This document shows, one piece after another, positions 24,701 to 33,190 of a DNA stretch of 64,000 bases (position 1 is the first letter of the stretch; the number at the start of each line of letters is the position of its first letter). This DNA is from Phycisphaerales bacterium (GTDB taxonomy: Bacteria; Planctomycetota; Phycisphaerae; Phycisphaerales; UBA1924). The stretch covers positions 62,001 to 126,000 of the forward strand of contig JADZER010000028.1 in NCBI GenBank assembly GCA_020850415.1. Reading direction: 5' to 3'. The translations under genes and the position numbers were made by a program. Under the pieces are notes generated by a model. It was not told the DNA's origin and did not search any database. It was given only the letters and a program-made list of their open reading frames with translations.

Positions 24701-26509
24701 TTGCAGACCACCACAGCGAGCACGAGTGTACCCGACGCCCCGGGGCCCGTGGTGGCGCGCGGGCTGACGGCGGCCTGGTCGGAGCGGTCGGCCCCGGCGC
24801 CGGCGGCGTCGGCCCTCCCGGGGGTCTCGGCGCTCACCGCCCGCGTGCTCGCCTCCCGCGGGCTCACGGGCGGGAGCGAGGCCGACGCCTTCCTCAATCC
24901 CTCGCTCCTCGGGCTGCACGACCCCTCGCTCCTCCCCGACGCGGACAGGGCCGCCGAGCGGATCGTCCGGGCCCTCCGTGCCCGCGAGCGGATCGTCATC
25001 TACGGCGATTACGATGTCGACGGCGTCACCGCCACCGCCATCCTCTGGCACACCTGCAAAGCCCTCTCGCCCGACGCCGATCTTCTGTGCTATGTCCCCC
25101 ACCGCCTCGACGAGGGCTACGGCCTCAACACCGAGGCGATCGGCGCCCTCGCCCGGGGCGGGGCGGGGGTCATCGTCAGCGTGGACTGCGGCATCACCGC
25201 CCGCGAGTCGGCGGTCGTCGCCCGCGAGCACGGCGTCGACCTGATCATCACCGATCACCACAACCCCCCCACCAGCCAGGCCGACATGCCCGACGCGTTC
25301 GCGGCGGTCCACCCGCGAGTCCCGGGCAGCGCGTACCCCTTCGGCGAGCTGTGCGGCGCGGGTGTCGCGTACAAGCTCGCCTGGCGCATCGTCACGCTCT
25401 CGGAGGGTTCGACGCGCGTCTCCAAGCGCCTGCGCGACCTGCTGCTCCACCTGCTCGCCCTCGCGGCCCTGGGCTCGATCGCCGATGTGGTGCCGCTCGT
25501 CGGGGAGAACCGCATCATCGCCCGCTACGGCCTGGCACGCATCAAGCACTCCCCCATCGCCGGCCTGCGGGCGCTGGTCGACGCCTCGGGCCTCGACGGC
25601 GAGGATATCGACGCCGAGCGGGTGGCCTTCACCCTGGCCCCGCGCCTCAACGCCTGCGGCCGCCTCGGCCACGCCCGAGAGGCCGTCCGCATGCTCACCG
25701 ACGCCTCGTACGAGGAGGCCTTCGCCATCGCCGACGAGCTCAACCGGCAGAACGCCGAGCGGCGGCGGATCGAGGACGCGATCGTCGAGGAGGCGGGCGC
25801 GTTGGCCGAGGCGTCCGGCATGACCGGCCCCGACCGCCGCGCGATCGTGCTCGCCAAGCAGGGCTGGCACCCCGGGGTGGTCGGCATCGCGTGCTCGCGA
25901 CTCGCCGAGCGGTACTGCCGGCCCACCATCCTCCTCGACGACGACGGGGAGGCCTGCACCGGCTCGGCCCGCTCGGTGCGGGGCGTGAACCTCCACGCGG
26001 CCCTCGAACGCTGCTCGCACCTCCTCGACCGCTGGGGCGGGCACGACAGGGCGGCCGGCATGTCGCTGCGCCGCGCCCGCTTCGCCGAGTTCCAGGACGC
26101 GCTGATCGCGCAGGTCAACGCCGTGCTCGCCCCCGACGACCTGGTCCGCCGCCTCGGCTACGACTGCGAGGCGACGCTCGACGAGCTCACCGTGGCAAGC
26201 GTGACCGAGCTGGGAGCGATCGGCCCCTTCGGCGCCGGAAACCCGGGCGTGCGTCTGCGGATCCGCGGGCTGACCATCGCCGAGGCGGCGCGCCAGGTCG
26301 GCAAGGGTGGCAAGCACCTCCAGCTGCGGGTCCGCGGGCACGGCGGCTACCTCAAGTGCATCGCGTGGCGCTGGGGCGGCCACGCCGCCGACCTCGTCGC
26401 CGGCGTCCCCGTGGAGATCCTCGCAAGGCCCATGCTCTCCCGCTGGGGGGGCGCAACGAGCGTCGAGGCGGAGATGCACGACCTGTGCATCCGCCGCCTC
26501 GATCGGTGA
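24701..26509 (+). CDS. recJ: Single-stranded-DNA exonuclease RecJ
   Basis: A DHH-family exonuclease of about 602 residues with the RecJ motif order: IVIYGDYDVDGVTATAILWH, VSVDCGITARES, the DHH motif in LIITDHHNPP, ALGSIADVVPLVGENR, RLNACGRLGHAREAV, GWHPGVVGIACSRLAERY and the DHHA1 motif GGHDRAAGMSL. It degrades 5' ends of single strands in recombination and mismatch repair. No ATG is available at the family start. Candidates are TTG at 24680 or 24701 and GTG at 24749 or 24752; the conserved first Trp (TAAWSE) needs a start at or before 24752. I list 24701 as a compromise. Confidence 0.9.
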   Translation: MQTTTASTSVPDAPGPVVARGLTAAWSERSAPAPAASALPGVSALTARVLASRGLTGGSEADAFLNPSLLGLHDPSLLPDADRAAERIVRALRARERIVIYGDYDVDGVTATAILWHTCKALSPDADLLCYVPHRLDEGYGLNTEAIGALARGGAGVIVSVDCGITARESAVVAREHGVDLIITDHHNPPTSQADMPDAFAAVHPRVPGSAYPFGELCGAGVAYKLAWRIVTLSEGSTRVSKRLRDLLLHLLALAALGSIADVVPLVGENRIIARYGLARIKHSPIAGLRALVDASGLDGEDIDAERVAFTLAPRLNACGRLGHAREAVRMLTDASYEEAFAIADELNRQNAERRRIEDAIVEEAGALAEASGMTGPDRRAIVLAKQGWHPGVVGIACSRLAERYCRPTILLDDDGEACTGSARSVRGVNLHAALERCSHLLDRWGGHDRAAGMSLRRARFAEFQDALIAQVNAVLAPDDLVRRLGYDCEATLDELTVASVTELGAIGPFGAGNPGVRLRIRGLTIAEAARQVGKGGKHLQLRVRGHGGYLKCIAWRWGGHAADLVAGVPVEILARPMLSRWGGATSVEAEMHDLCIRRLDR

Positions 26510-26572
26510 ACCCCCGGGCTCGCCCGACGCGTGCGATCGCGGCGGGTTTCTCTCTCGCGCAACCAGCGGGGC

Positions 26573-27790
26573 TCAGTTCTCGCTGAAGTTCATGCTGTCG
26601 AGCATGCCCGCGATGGCGGTGTTGCTCGGGTCCCCCTGCAGCGCCGCGGTGAGCGCCTGCTTGGCCTCATCGTCGCGCCCCATCTCGGTCAGGATCACCC
26701 CCGCGAGGGTGTAGATCGCGCTGGGGTTGGCGGCGTTCCGGCTGCCCATGTCGAGGTAGTGCAGCGCGTCCCCCAGCTCGCCGCGACGGCGGTGGTAGAT
26801 CGCGTAGAACAGGTACCCCTCCTCCCGCCCGGGCTCGAGGTTCGCGACCCGGCGCGCCGCCGAACGCAGCCGGTACGGGTCCTTCAGGATCGCCGCCAGG
26901 TTCCCCAGGCCGATCCACGCCTCGACATCCGCCGCCCCCTCGTCGTCCTCGGTGAGCGTGATGTAGGTGTCGCGGGCCTCGATGAAGCGGGTGGTCTCGA
27001 CCAGGCACCGGCCGTACAGGTGCTGAAGGTCGCGACGGCGCGCGGCCAGCTCCTCGTCCTTGAGCAGCTTGCTCAGGCTGGTCGCGGCCTCGGCGTAGCG
27101 CCCGAGCGCCACCTGCGCCTGGGCCAGGTCCTCCAGGATGTCGGTGTCCTCCGGCGCGAGCGTCCGGGCCTCGGCGAACATGGCCAACGCCCGGGCGTGA
27201 TCGCCCTGGATCATCGCGATATGCCCCAGCGTCTGCCTGACGCCCGGGTTGTGCTCGAACCGCTCGCGACGAGACAGGATGTACTGCTCGGCCTCGTCCA
27301 CCCGCCCCTCGTCGACGAGCATCTCCGCGGCCGCGACGACATACTGCGCGTCCTCAGGGTCGAGCTCGGCGGCGGCCTGGAAGTGCGTGAGCGCCTCCTC
27401 GTGCTCGCTCAGCCGCTCGTAGACCAAGCCCAGGTAGTACTGGGCGTCGACATTCTCCGGCGCGAGCGCCTCGGCCGTGTGCAGGCTGTCGAGCGCGCCG
27501 TCGAGCGCCCCCATCTCGATCAGGATCCTCCCGCGGAGCACATGGCTCTTGGCCACCTGATCGTTGATCGCGATCGAGCGGTCCACCCGCTCCAGGGCCT
27601 TGGAGAGGTCGCCGGCGAAGTACGACTGGCGGCCCATGTCGTACTCGGTCGCGCTCTTCATCACATCCATCTTGCTCAAGTGGTCGACCGAGGTCTGCTT
27701 GATGTACGACCCGTTCCCCGCGCAGCCGGTCAGGACCGAGGCGGCGAGGGCGAGCAAGCCGAGCGAGCGGGCGGTGATGCGTGCGTGCAT
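26573..27790 (-). CDS. TPR lipoprotein of the secretion/pilus cluster
   Basis: A 405-residue lipoprotein (LLALAASVLTGC, Cys23). The mature part is a continuous tetratricopeptide array of eight or more units: MGRQSYFAGDLSKALERVDR, AQYYLGLVYERLSEHEEALT, VRQTLGHIAMIQGDHARALA, EDLAQAQVALGRYAEAATSL, then a more divergent C-terminal part. It lies 104 bases after the secretin gene, in the same direction and separated by a hairpin. Outer-membrane TPR lipoproteins such as PilF, Tgl or TadD guide secretin assembly, and that is the likeliest role here. The family is too general for a firm gene name. Confidence 0.85.
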   Translation of the reverse strand: MHARITARSLGLLALAASVLTGCAGNGSYIKQTSVDHLSKMDVMKSATEYDMGRQSYFAGDLSKALERVDRSIAINDQVAKSHVLRGRILIEMGALDGALDSLHTAEALAPENVDAQYYLGLVYERLSEHEEALTHFQAAAELDPEDAQYVVAAAEMLVDEGRVDEAEQYILSRRERFEHNPGVRQTLGHIAMIQGDHARALAMFAEARTLAPEDTDILEDLAQAQVALGRYAEAATSLSKLLKDEELAARRRDLQHLYGRCLVETTRFIEARDTYITLTEDDEGAADVEAWIGLGNLAAILKDPYRLRSAARRVANLEPGREEGYLFYAIYHRRRGELGDALHYLDMGSRNAANPSAIYTLAGVILTEMGRDDEAKQALTAALQGDPSNTAIAGMLDSMNFSEN

Positions 27791-27829
27791 GTCTGGGGCT
27801 CCCGTGTCTGGGCGTGTGCAGCAAAGGAA

Positions 27830-27860
27830 ACGGGCCCGCCCGTCGCGAGGGCGGGCCCGT
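27830..27860 (-). terminator. Hairpin after the secretin gene
   Basis: Twelve-base arms ACGGGCCCGCCC (27830-27841) and GGGCGGGCCCGT (27849-27860) enclose seven bases. On the minus strand the stem is followed by TTTCCTTTGC, a weak T-run. It lies 34 bases after the secretin stop. It may give partial termination, lowering expression of the TPR gene relative to the secretin. Confidence 0.65.
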
Positions 27861-27894
27861 GAGCCCTTATCGGCGTTCGATGGTCCGAGTTGAA

Positions 27895-30705
27895 TCAGTC
27901 CTGGTTATCGCTCGGAACATTCGTGTAGTTGGTGTTGGACGACCCCTGCTGGCCCTCGGCCTGCTCCAGGGCGTTAGCCTTCTCCACGGCCGTGTCGAAC
28001 GCGGCCATGAACTCCTTGAACGCGGCGCTGTTCCACCACTCCTCGGCCTGGGCGTACCGCTGCTGCTCCACCGCCGCGGCCTGCGCCCAGGTCGTCATGA
28101 ACTGGGCGAACTCCGGGCTCTGCCACCACGCCTCGGTCGGATTCGAGGCCGCGAGCTGCTCCTGCGCCGACGCCGCGGCCCAGGTGGTCAGGAACTGCTG
28201 GAACTCGGGGCTCTGCCACCAGGTGTTCTCGGTGGTGTTGGTCGCCACCGCCGCCTGCTCCTCGGCCGCGACGATGCCCCACACGGTCAGGAACGCCTCA
28301 AACTCGGGGCTCTTCCACCACTCCTCGGTCGAGCCGGCGTAGCCGTTGCCCGGGGTCCCCGCCGAGGCCTGCTCCTTGGCGGCCGCCTCGCCCCACACCT
28401 GCATGAACTGCTGGAACTCGGGGCTCTGCCACCAGGTGTTCTGCGCCGGGTCGCCCTGCGCGGTCTGGTAGGCGCCGAAGAACTCCCGGAACTGGTCGGT
28501 CGTCCACCAGCGGTCGTTGGGGTTGAACTCGGTGTTCTGCTCGGTCGCCGACGCGACCGCCCAGGTGGTCATGAACATGTCAAACTCGGGGCTGGCCCAC
28601 CAGTTGCCCGAGTCATACTCGGGGCTGGTCGCCGTCGAGTCGCCATAGGCGTGGCTCGCGTTGATGTTGTTGGTGCGGGTGTTGCGCCCGGTCCGGTTGG
28701 CGTTGCGGCCCTGCGCGTTGGCGTTGCCCGCGGCCCGCTTGCCCGTCGGCTGGCCGGCCGCGTGGCGGCTGTCGCGGGGCTGTGCCTGCGTCCCGGCCAC
28801 ACGCTGCTTGGGGTTCGCCGGCGTCTCCCCGGCGTCCGCGATGAAGCCCTTCCAACCGTGCTGGTGGATGTTGTGCTCCTTGCGCACCTCCGCCGCCCCG
28901 TTGACGATGTCCTGCAGCACGCTGTTGGTCGGCCAGTTGTCGGCCGAGTTGACCAGCTGCTCGCGCAGGGCGATCGCCTGGGCGTTGGCGGGGTTCAGGT
29001 GCAGCGCCCGGCGGACCTTGTGCAGGGCCGCGTCGGTCTCGCCGTCCTGGGTCAGCTGCTCGGCCTCGACCAGGAGCTGGGCGGCCTGGCGCTCCTGCGA
29101 GAAGGGCAGGATGCCCTCGCGGGCGCCGGCGCGGATCTGACGCACCGACTCCTCGGCCCGCAGACCCTGGGCGACCAGCACCTGGTCGCTCACGATCGAC
29201 GGGGTGATGAGGAAGATGATCTCCTGGCGCTGCACATCGTCGTCGTGCCCGCGGAAGGCGGCCCCGAGGATCGGGATGTCGCCCAGCACCGGCACCTGGC
29301 GCCGGCTGGCCGCGGTCGACTCGCGGAACAGACCGCCGAGCACGATCGTGTGCCCGTCGGGGACCATGACATTGGCCGACAGCTCGTTGGTGACCTCGTC
29401 GGGGATGGTCACGGCCGCGCCGGTGGCGTCGGTCGCCGAGCGGAGCTGGGCCTCAGAGACCTGGGGCTTGAGCTCCATGCGGATGATGCCGTCGCCCATG
29501 ACGAACGGGCGGAAGTTCAGCTGGGTGCCGGTATCCAGGAACTCGACGCTCTGGGTCGTCGAAGTGTCCGTCGAGGTCGTCTGCAGGTAGCCGACCTTGC
29601 GACCGACGAGCACCCGGCCGGGCTGACGGTTGAGGGTCACCACCTTGGGGTTCGAGATGATGGTCGTGCTGGTGACCTGGTTGAGCATGCGGAGGAAGAC
29701 CGAGACATCGTTGCTCACCACGCCGGCCTTGAAGGTGCCGGGGCCGGAGATGTTGCCCGCGGTGGACACCATGCCCGACGCCCCGCCGTCGGCCGGGACG
29801 CGACCCGAGCTGTTGGTCCCGCGGACCAGCGCGTCGACCGCGTTGAGCGGGCTCGCGAAGTCGGCGTAGTTGAAGTCGGCGATCAGCGAGAAGTCCACGC
29901 CGAAGGCGTTCTCCTCGGACAGCGAGGTCTGGACGATCGTCGCCTCGACGAGGATCTGGGCCGGGCGGATGTCGATCGTCTCGATCATCTGCCCGATCGC
30001 CTCGATGTTCTCGGGGAAGTCGTAGACGATCAGCGTCGACTCCGACGCGAACTCCTCGTTGCCGGTCGGCACCGTCGGGTCGGTCCAGCTGCCTACCTTG
30101 CCGTTGGTCTTGATCTCCCCGGTCTCGCTGAGCAGCGGCGTGACGAAGTCGGCCGCGTCGACCGCCGAGAGGAAGCTCAGACGGAACACCCGGCCCTCGA
30201 CCACGCGGGACTGCTGCTCGATGTCGATGAGCACCTCGGCGGGGTAGACATAGATGAAGTTGCCCTTCTCGATGTACCCGTAGCCGTTCACATGCAGGAT
30301 CGCGTCCAGAGCCTCGTGGAAGGTCACGCCGTAGAGGTTCGCGGTGACCCGGGCCGACACATCCTTGCTGGCCACGATGTTCCGCTCGCTCTGCAGGCTG
30401 AGCATCTGCAGCACATCGGTGAGCTCCTCGTCCTGGACATGGAGCTCGACGGTCATGTTGTCGTCGTAGTAGAGCCCGTCGGTGCGGAATTCCTCCTGCG
30501 CCGTGGGCTGGTCAGCGTTCTCCTCCTTGGTGTTCCCACCGCCGAACGCGCTCAGCAGCGAGCTGAGCCCGCCCGACGGCGATTCCTCACCGCTCTGGGC
30601 GAGGCCCGCCGGCGCGCCGGCGAGCATGCACAGCACCGCGGCGGTCATCGCGAAGCCGTTGGTCCGGATCGAACGGTCGTCTGCACGGTTCTTGGTATTC
30701 ATCAT
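27895..30705 (-). CDS. Secretin (GspD/PilQ-like) with C-terminal WW-repeat extension
   Basis: A 936-residue outer-membrane secretin. After a signal peptide (TAAVLCMLAGAPAGLAQ) comes an STN/N-domain (residues 76-155, LHVQDEELTDVLQMLSLQSE) and an N1-like domain. The secretin core (about 240-505) carries VEATIVQTSLSEENAFGVDF, TIISNPKVVTLNRQPG, VPDGHTIVLGGLFRES and VPVLGDIPILGAAFRG. Residues 535-590 form a TPR-like helical pair. A Gln/Asn/Arg-rich linker (630-695) leads to seven copies of a module WW-x-S-P-E-F-x-x-F-[ML]-x-x-W between residues 702 and about 910. This tail is not part of known GspD or PilQ architecture. The protein should form the outer-membrane gate for the pseudopilins encoded upstream. 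Confidence 0.93.
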   Translation of the reverse strand: MMNTKNRADDRSIRTNGFAMTAAVLCMLAGAPAGLAQSGEESPSGGLSSLLSAFGGGNTKEENADQPTAQEEFRTDGLYYDDNMTVELHVQDEELTDVLQMLSLQSERNIVASKDVSARVTANLYGVTFHEALDAILHVNGYGYIEKGNFIYVYPAEVLIDIEQQSRVVEGRVFRLSFLSAVDAADFVTPLLSETGEIKTNGKVGSWTDPTVPTGNEEFASESTLIVYDFPENIEAIGQMIETIDIRPAQILVEATIVQTSLSEENAFGVDFSLIADFNYADFASPLNAVDALVRGTNSSGRVPADGGASGMVSTAGNISGPGTFKAGVVSNDVSVFLRMLNQVTSTTIISNPKVVTLNRQPGRVLVGRKVGYLQTTSTDTSTTQSVEFLDTGTQLNFRPFVMGDGIIRMELKPQVSEAQLRSATDATGAAVTIPDEVTNELSANVMVPDGHTIVLGGLFRESTAASRRQVPVLGDIPILGAAFRGHDDDVQRQEIIFLITPSIVSDQVLVAQGLRAEESVRQIRAGAREGILPFSQERQAAQLLVEAEQLTQDGETDAALHKVRRALHLNPANAQAIALREQLVNSADNWPTNSVLQDIVNGAAEVRKEHNIHQHGWKGFIADAGETPANPKQRVAGTQAQPRDSRHAAGQPTGKRAAGNANAQGRNANRTGRNTRTNNINASHAYGDSTATSPEYDSGNWWASPEFDMFMTTWAVASATEQNTEFNPNDRWWTTDQFREFFGAYQTAQGDPAQNTWWQSPEFQQFMQVWGEAAAKEQASAGTPGNGYAGSTEEWWKSPEFEAFLTVWGIVAAEEQAAVATNTTENTWWQSPEFQQFLTTWAAASAQEQLAASNPTEAWWQSPEFAQFMTTWAQAAAVEQQRYAQAEEWWNSAAFKEFMAAFDTAVEKANALEQAEGQQGSSNTNYTNVPSDNQD
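27976..28605 (-). repeat. Seven tandem WW-S-P-E-F coding repeats in the secretin
   Basis: Trp pairs occur at residues 702, 733, 758, 796, 829, 860 and 890, spaced 31, 25, 38, 33, 31 and 30 residues. The best-conserved core is WWQSPEFQQFMTTW followed by a helix of the type A-x-A-x-A-x-EQ. Copies two and seven are degenerate (WWTTDQFREF and WWNSAAFKEF). Spacers between cores are low-complexity and variable in length, so the DNA is not a simple repeat and the cores are kept by selection. Confidence 0.9.
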
Positions 30706-30940
30706 GGCTCGTCATCCCCGCCTGGGAGCGTCGCGATCGGGTGGTCTTACCGACACCGTGTCGGGCCGAGCGCGAGGAATGCCATGGCTTTGTCGTCCGA
30801 GAGGCGGGGGGACTTGGGGCGGGCTTTCGGTTTGCGCGAGATATGCGCCCGCACAACCGGAACCGCCCCACCTCGGGACGCCCCGCGCCCTCCGCACGCC
30901 AGCTTCTGTGGTTGAGATCGCCCCCAACGAGAACCGACGG

Positions 30941-31174
30941 TTATCGGTCCACCGGGGGAGCGCCAACATCCCCCGCCGACGCCTCCGGAGATGCCCCCGG
31001 GTCGACCGACGCACTCCGCGCCTTCGGGTCGGCGTAGACCATCCGCGGCGTGTCGGTGACGAGCTTGAGCCTCGCCCACAACAGCAGGCCCAATGCCACG
31101 GCGAGCATCGCCGCGACGCCACGCCAGGAACGGGCCCGACCGCTGCGATCCTTGCTCGGTGCTCCCACAACCAC
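30941..31174 (-). CDS. Small single-pass membrane protein in the pseudopilin cluster
   Basis: A 77-residue protein: a basic N-terminus (SKDRSGRARSWRG), one transmembrane helix (VAAMLAVALGLLLWARL), and a Pro/Ala/Asp-rich tail (ADPKARSASVDPGASPEASA). It begins at GTG (31174) or a second GTG at 31168, with a GGGAGG ribosome site just upstream that favours the second. It lies between the GspH-like pseudopilin and the secretin, in the same direction. The layout, one helix plus a proline-rich periplasmic tail, is that of a short inner-membrane bridge such as GspC or PilP, but it lacks their folded domains. Role inferred from position only. Confidence 0.65.
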   Translation of the reverse strand: MVVGAPSKDRSGRARSWRGVAAMLAVALGLLLWARLKLVTDTPRMVYADPKARSASVDPGASPEASAGDVGAPPVDR

Positions 31175-31240
31175 CCCTCCCGGACACGCCGGGCAAAGCC
31201 CGGCCGCCCCCGAACCCGACGGCCACTCACGCCGGGCGGT

Positions 31241-31831
31241 TCAGCCCTCGTCCTCGTCCTCGTCCCCGTCCGGCAGGGCGTCCACCTTCTCGACCCTGAC
31301 CTGCCCGGTGTACGGCAGCACATCGATCCGGAAGACCGAGCCCGAGCCCTCGATGTAGACCGAGCCCAGGCCCGCGGGCTCGTCGCCCGCCCCGTCGGCC
31401 ACCGGCGCCCCGATCTCGTCGAAGATCAGCACATCGCCGCCCTCGAAGTCGGGGTACCACATCCGGGACCCGTTGAAACCGCCGGTGTCGAAGTCGACGA
31501 TGAACTCGCCGTCCATCCCGCCGCTCTTGTAGAGCGGGAGGAAGGTGACATCCCCGCCGCCGGACACCACGACCTCGGCCACGGTGTAGGAGTTCGACTC
31601 CTGGTCGAAGATCACCGCCCGCCGCTGCTGATAGGCCAGCGCGTCGGTCTGCGCGAAGGTAAGGTCGGCCACGACCGTGCGCACGGCGGCATGGACCCGC
31701 AGCACCTGGGCCTGGCCCGTGTGCGGCACGACCAGCGCCCCGGCGATGCCCAGGATGATGATCACCAGCAGCATCTCCACGAGCGTGTAGGCGCGGGGTC
31801 GGATCGGGTTGGCGGACTTCAGATTCGGCAT
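31241..31831 (-). CDS. GspH/FimT-like pseudopilin
   Basis: A 196-residue prepilin. The leader ends in PRA before YTLVEMLLVIIILGIAG, the type IV N-methylation motif with Tyr rather than Phe at +1 and Glu at +5. The following helix has VRTVVADLTFAQTDALAYQQ, typical of GspH/FimT minor pilins. A beta-rich C-terminal domain follows, with an acidic end (DALPDGDEDEDEG). Minor pseudopilins cap or prime the secretion pseudopilus. The start at 31831 gives a leader of about 14 residues. It follows the GspG-like genes in one minus-strand run and has 49 bases to the previous stop. Confidence 0.88.
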   Translation of the reverse strand: MPNLKSANPIRPRAYTLVEMLLVIIILGIAGALVVPHTGQAQVLRVHAAVRTVVADLTFAQTDALAYQQRRAVIFDQESNSYTVAEVVVSGGGDVTFLPLYKSGGMDGEFIVDFDTGGFNGSRMWYPDFEGGDVLIFDEIGAPVADGAGDEPAGLGSVYIEGSGSVFRIDVLPYTGQVRVEKVDALPDGDEDEDEG

Positions 31832-31880
31832 GGTGCCCTCACACTCCGATCGGCCTGCGCCGAGACACTCGCCCGGGCGG

Positions 31881-32306
31881 TCATTCCTTCGGCAGCGGGT
31901 TGTCCTCGCCGTCGAAGCCGCCGGCCCAGACCTCGCCGGTCTCATCGTTGTAGATCCAGCCGTAATCGGACTGGTACGCGTCGTCGGGGCCCTCTCCGAA
32001 CTGGATGACGCCGGCGTTCTCGCCGCCGACCCACGGGTTCACCGGCGCCGACTTGAGGTAGTCGCCGACGCCGAGCAGGCTCCCCCAGGTCCTGTCGCCC
32101 TCGTCGACATCGGGCTTGCCGCCGTGCCGGATCAGGTACACCTCCACGGCCTTGCGGAGCCGCTGCACCTCGTGCACCGCCGCCTTCTTCGAGGCGTCCT
32201 CGGTGGCGCCGAGGTACTGCGGGACGACAATGCCCGCGAGAATCCCGAGGATCACCACGACGATGAGGATCTCGACGAGTGTGAACCCACCAGTCCTGCG
32301 CCGCAT
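31881..32306 (-). CDS. GspG-like major pseudopilin (first copy)
   Basis: A 141-residue prepilin with a short leader (MRRRTGG) before FTLVEILIVVVILGILAGIV. It continues VPQYLGATEDASKKAAVHEV and has a compact C-terminal domain ending NPLPKE. The 'Y-x-x-D-Y-G-W-I-Y-N-D-E-T-G' turn is typical of GspG C-termini. It forms a tandem pair with the gene at 32427: both share the FTLVEILIVVVILGIL helix but have unlike tails. One copy may be the major pseudopilin and the other a partner. A ribosome site, GGAGG, lies just before the start. Confidence 0.9.
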   Translation of the reverse strand: MRRRTGGFTLVEILIVVVILGILAGIVVPQYLGATEDASKKAAVHEVQRLRKAVEVYLIRHGGKPDVDEGDRTWGSLLGVGDYLKSAPVNPWVGGENAGVIQFGEGPDDAYQSDYGWIYNDETGEVWAGGFDGEDNPLPKE

Positions 32307-32426
32307 CGTGCACTCCCTCCTCAGCACCGGCCGCGTCGGCCGCGAGATTCCGAGCTCCTTCACGAAACGGCCCGGCACCCTCTCGGGCGTCGGGCCGGTA
32401 TGCGACTGGGTTGCTCACAAGGCCAA

Positions 32427-32876
32427 TCAGTCGGTCGCGTCGTCGCCCATCGCGCCCAGAGCCTCGTCGTAGTACGAGGCGTACAGCGTGTTGGTCGAGG
32501 TGTCGAACACCCAAGCGGAGTCGGCCGAACCGGTCGAGCCGTCGTCGACCGTCGTGACGCTGTCGGCCGCGACATCCCCGTTGTCCGCGGGGTTCCAGGA
32601 CGGGTTCGACGGGGCGGTCTTGATGTAGTTGCCGTCGATCAGATCATCCCAGTCCGCCGCGAGGTCCGGGTAGTTGCCGTTGTTGCGGGCGGCGTAGAGC
32701 TCGATCTGGTTGTTGAGCGTCTGGAGCTGGGTCGTCAGGTTGCCGCCGCGGGCGTCGTCGGCCGCGTTGGTGAACTGGGGCACGACGATCGCGGCGAGGA
32801 TGCCGAGGATCACGACGACGATCAGGATTTCGACCAGCGTAAACGCACGATTCCGACCACGGTTGCGAACTTGCAT
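32427..32876 (-). CDS. GspG-like major pseudopilin (second copy, first gene of cluster)
   Basis: A 149-residue prepilin with leader MQVRNRGRNRA before FTLVEILIVVVILGILAAIV and VPQFTNAADDARGGNLTTQL. The C-terminal domain has YPDLAADWDDLIDGNYIKTA, a GspG-like substrate of the pseudopilus, and a Thr/Ser-rich end. The start at 32876 has a good AAGGAG ribosome site at about 32885-32890; the longer frame adds a non-leader stretch. It is the first gene of the minus-strand cluster that ends with the TPR lipoprotein. No GspE, GspF or prepilin peptidase is in the window, so those are encoded elsewhere. Confidence 0.9.
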   Translation of the reverse strand: MQVRNRGRNRAFTLVEILIVVVILGILAAIVVPQFTNAADDARGGNLTTQLQTLNNQIELYAARNNGNYPDLAADWDDLIDGNYIKTAPSNPSWNPADNGDVAADSVTTVDDGSTGSADSAWVFDTSTNTLYASYYDEALGAMGDDATD

Positions 32877-33190
32877 GCTGCGCACTCCTTCACACACGGG
32901 AAACACTCGCGAGCGGTCCGCCACCGGGCGGCCGGTTCCCTCACACTTCCAGCCGCCCCGAACACCGGGGCGACCGGGCTGGACAGGGCATGCTCCTCCG
33001 CATGTCCTGCCCGGCCCTGATCATGTGAATCCAATCGGCCCACCCGCAAGCCCCCTTGGACCCGACCGCCACACCCCGGCGCAAAGCGGGTGCGGCTGTG
33101 CCGATTGCGCGGAGCTTGCGCGGCACGCGGCCCCCCGGCCCGCGTGAATCCCCCCAAGAAGCACCGTCCGGAAACGCCGTCCCCGACCCC
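32877..33190. other. Non-coding gap upstream of the pseudopilin cluster
   Basis: A 314-base gap between the divergent-free ends: the pseudopilin start and the stop of the metallo-beta-lactamase gene, both on the minus strand. It holds the ribosome site of the pseudopilin gene and a 7-base stem CGCCCCG/CGGGGCG (32954-32960 with 32966-32972). A looser inverted repeat lies around 32981-33012. I found no convincing -35/-10 pair and no coding frame. It presumably holds the cluster's promoter and the end of the upstream transcript. Confidence 0.5.

Noticed and set aside
27781-30915. 1044-residue frame antisense to the secretin
   Set aside because: Low-complexity Leu/Arg/Gly/Val translation; the minus strand encodes a clear secretin.
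30706-30940. Short minus-strand frames between the small membrane protein and the secretin
   Set aside because: They overlap in several frames with Arg/Ser-rich translations and no ribosome site; more likely an untranslated leader.
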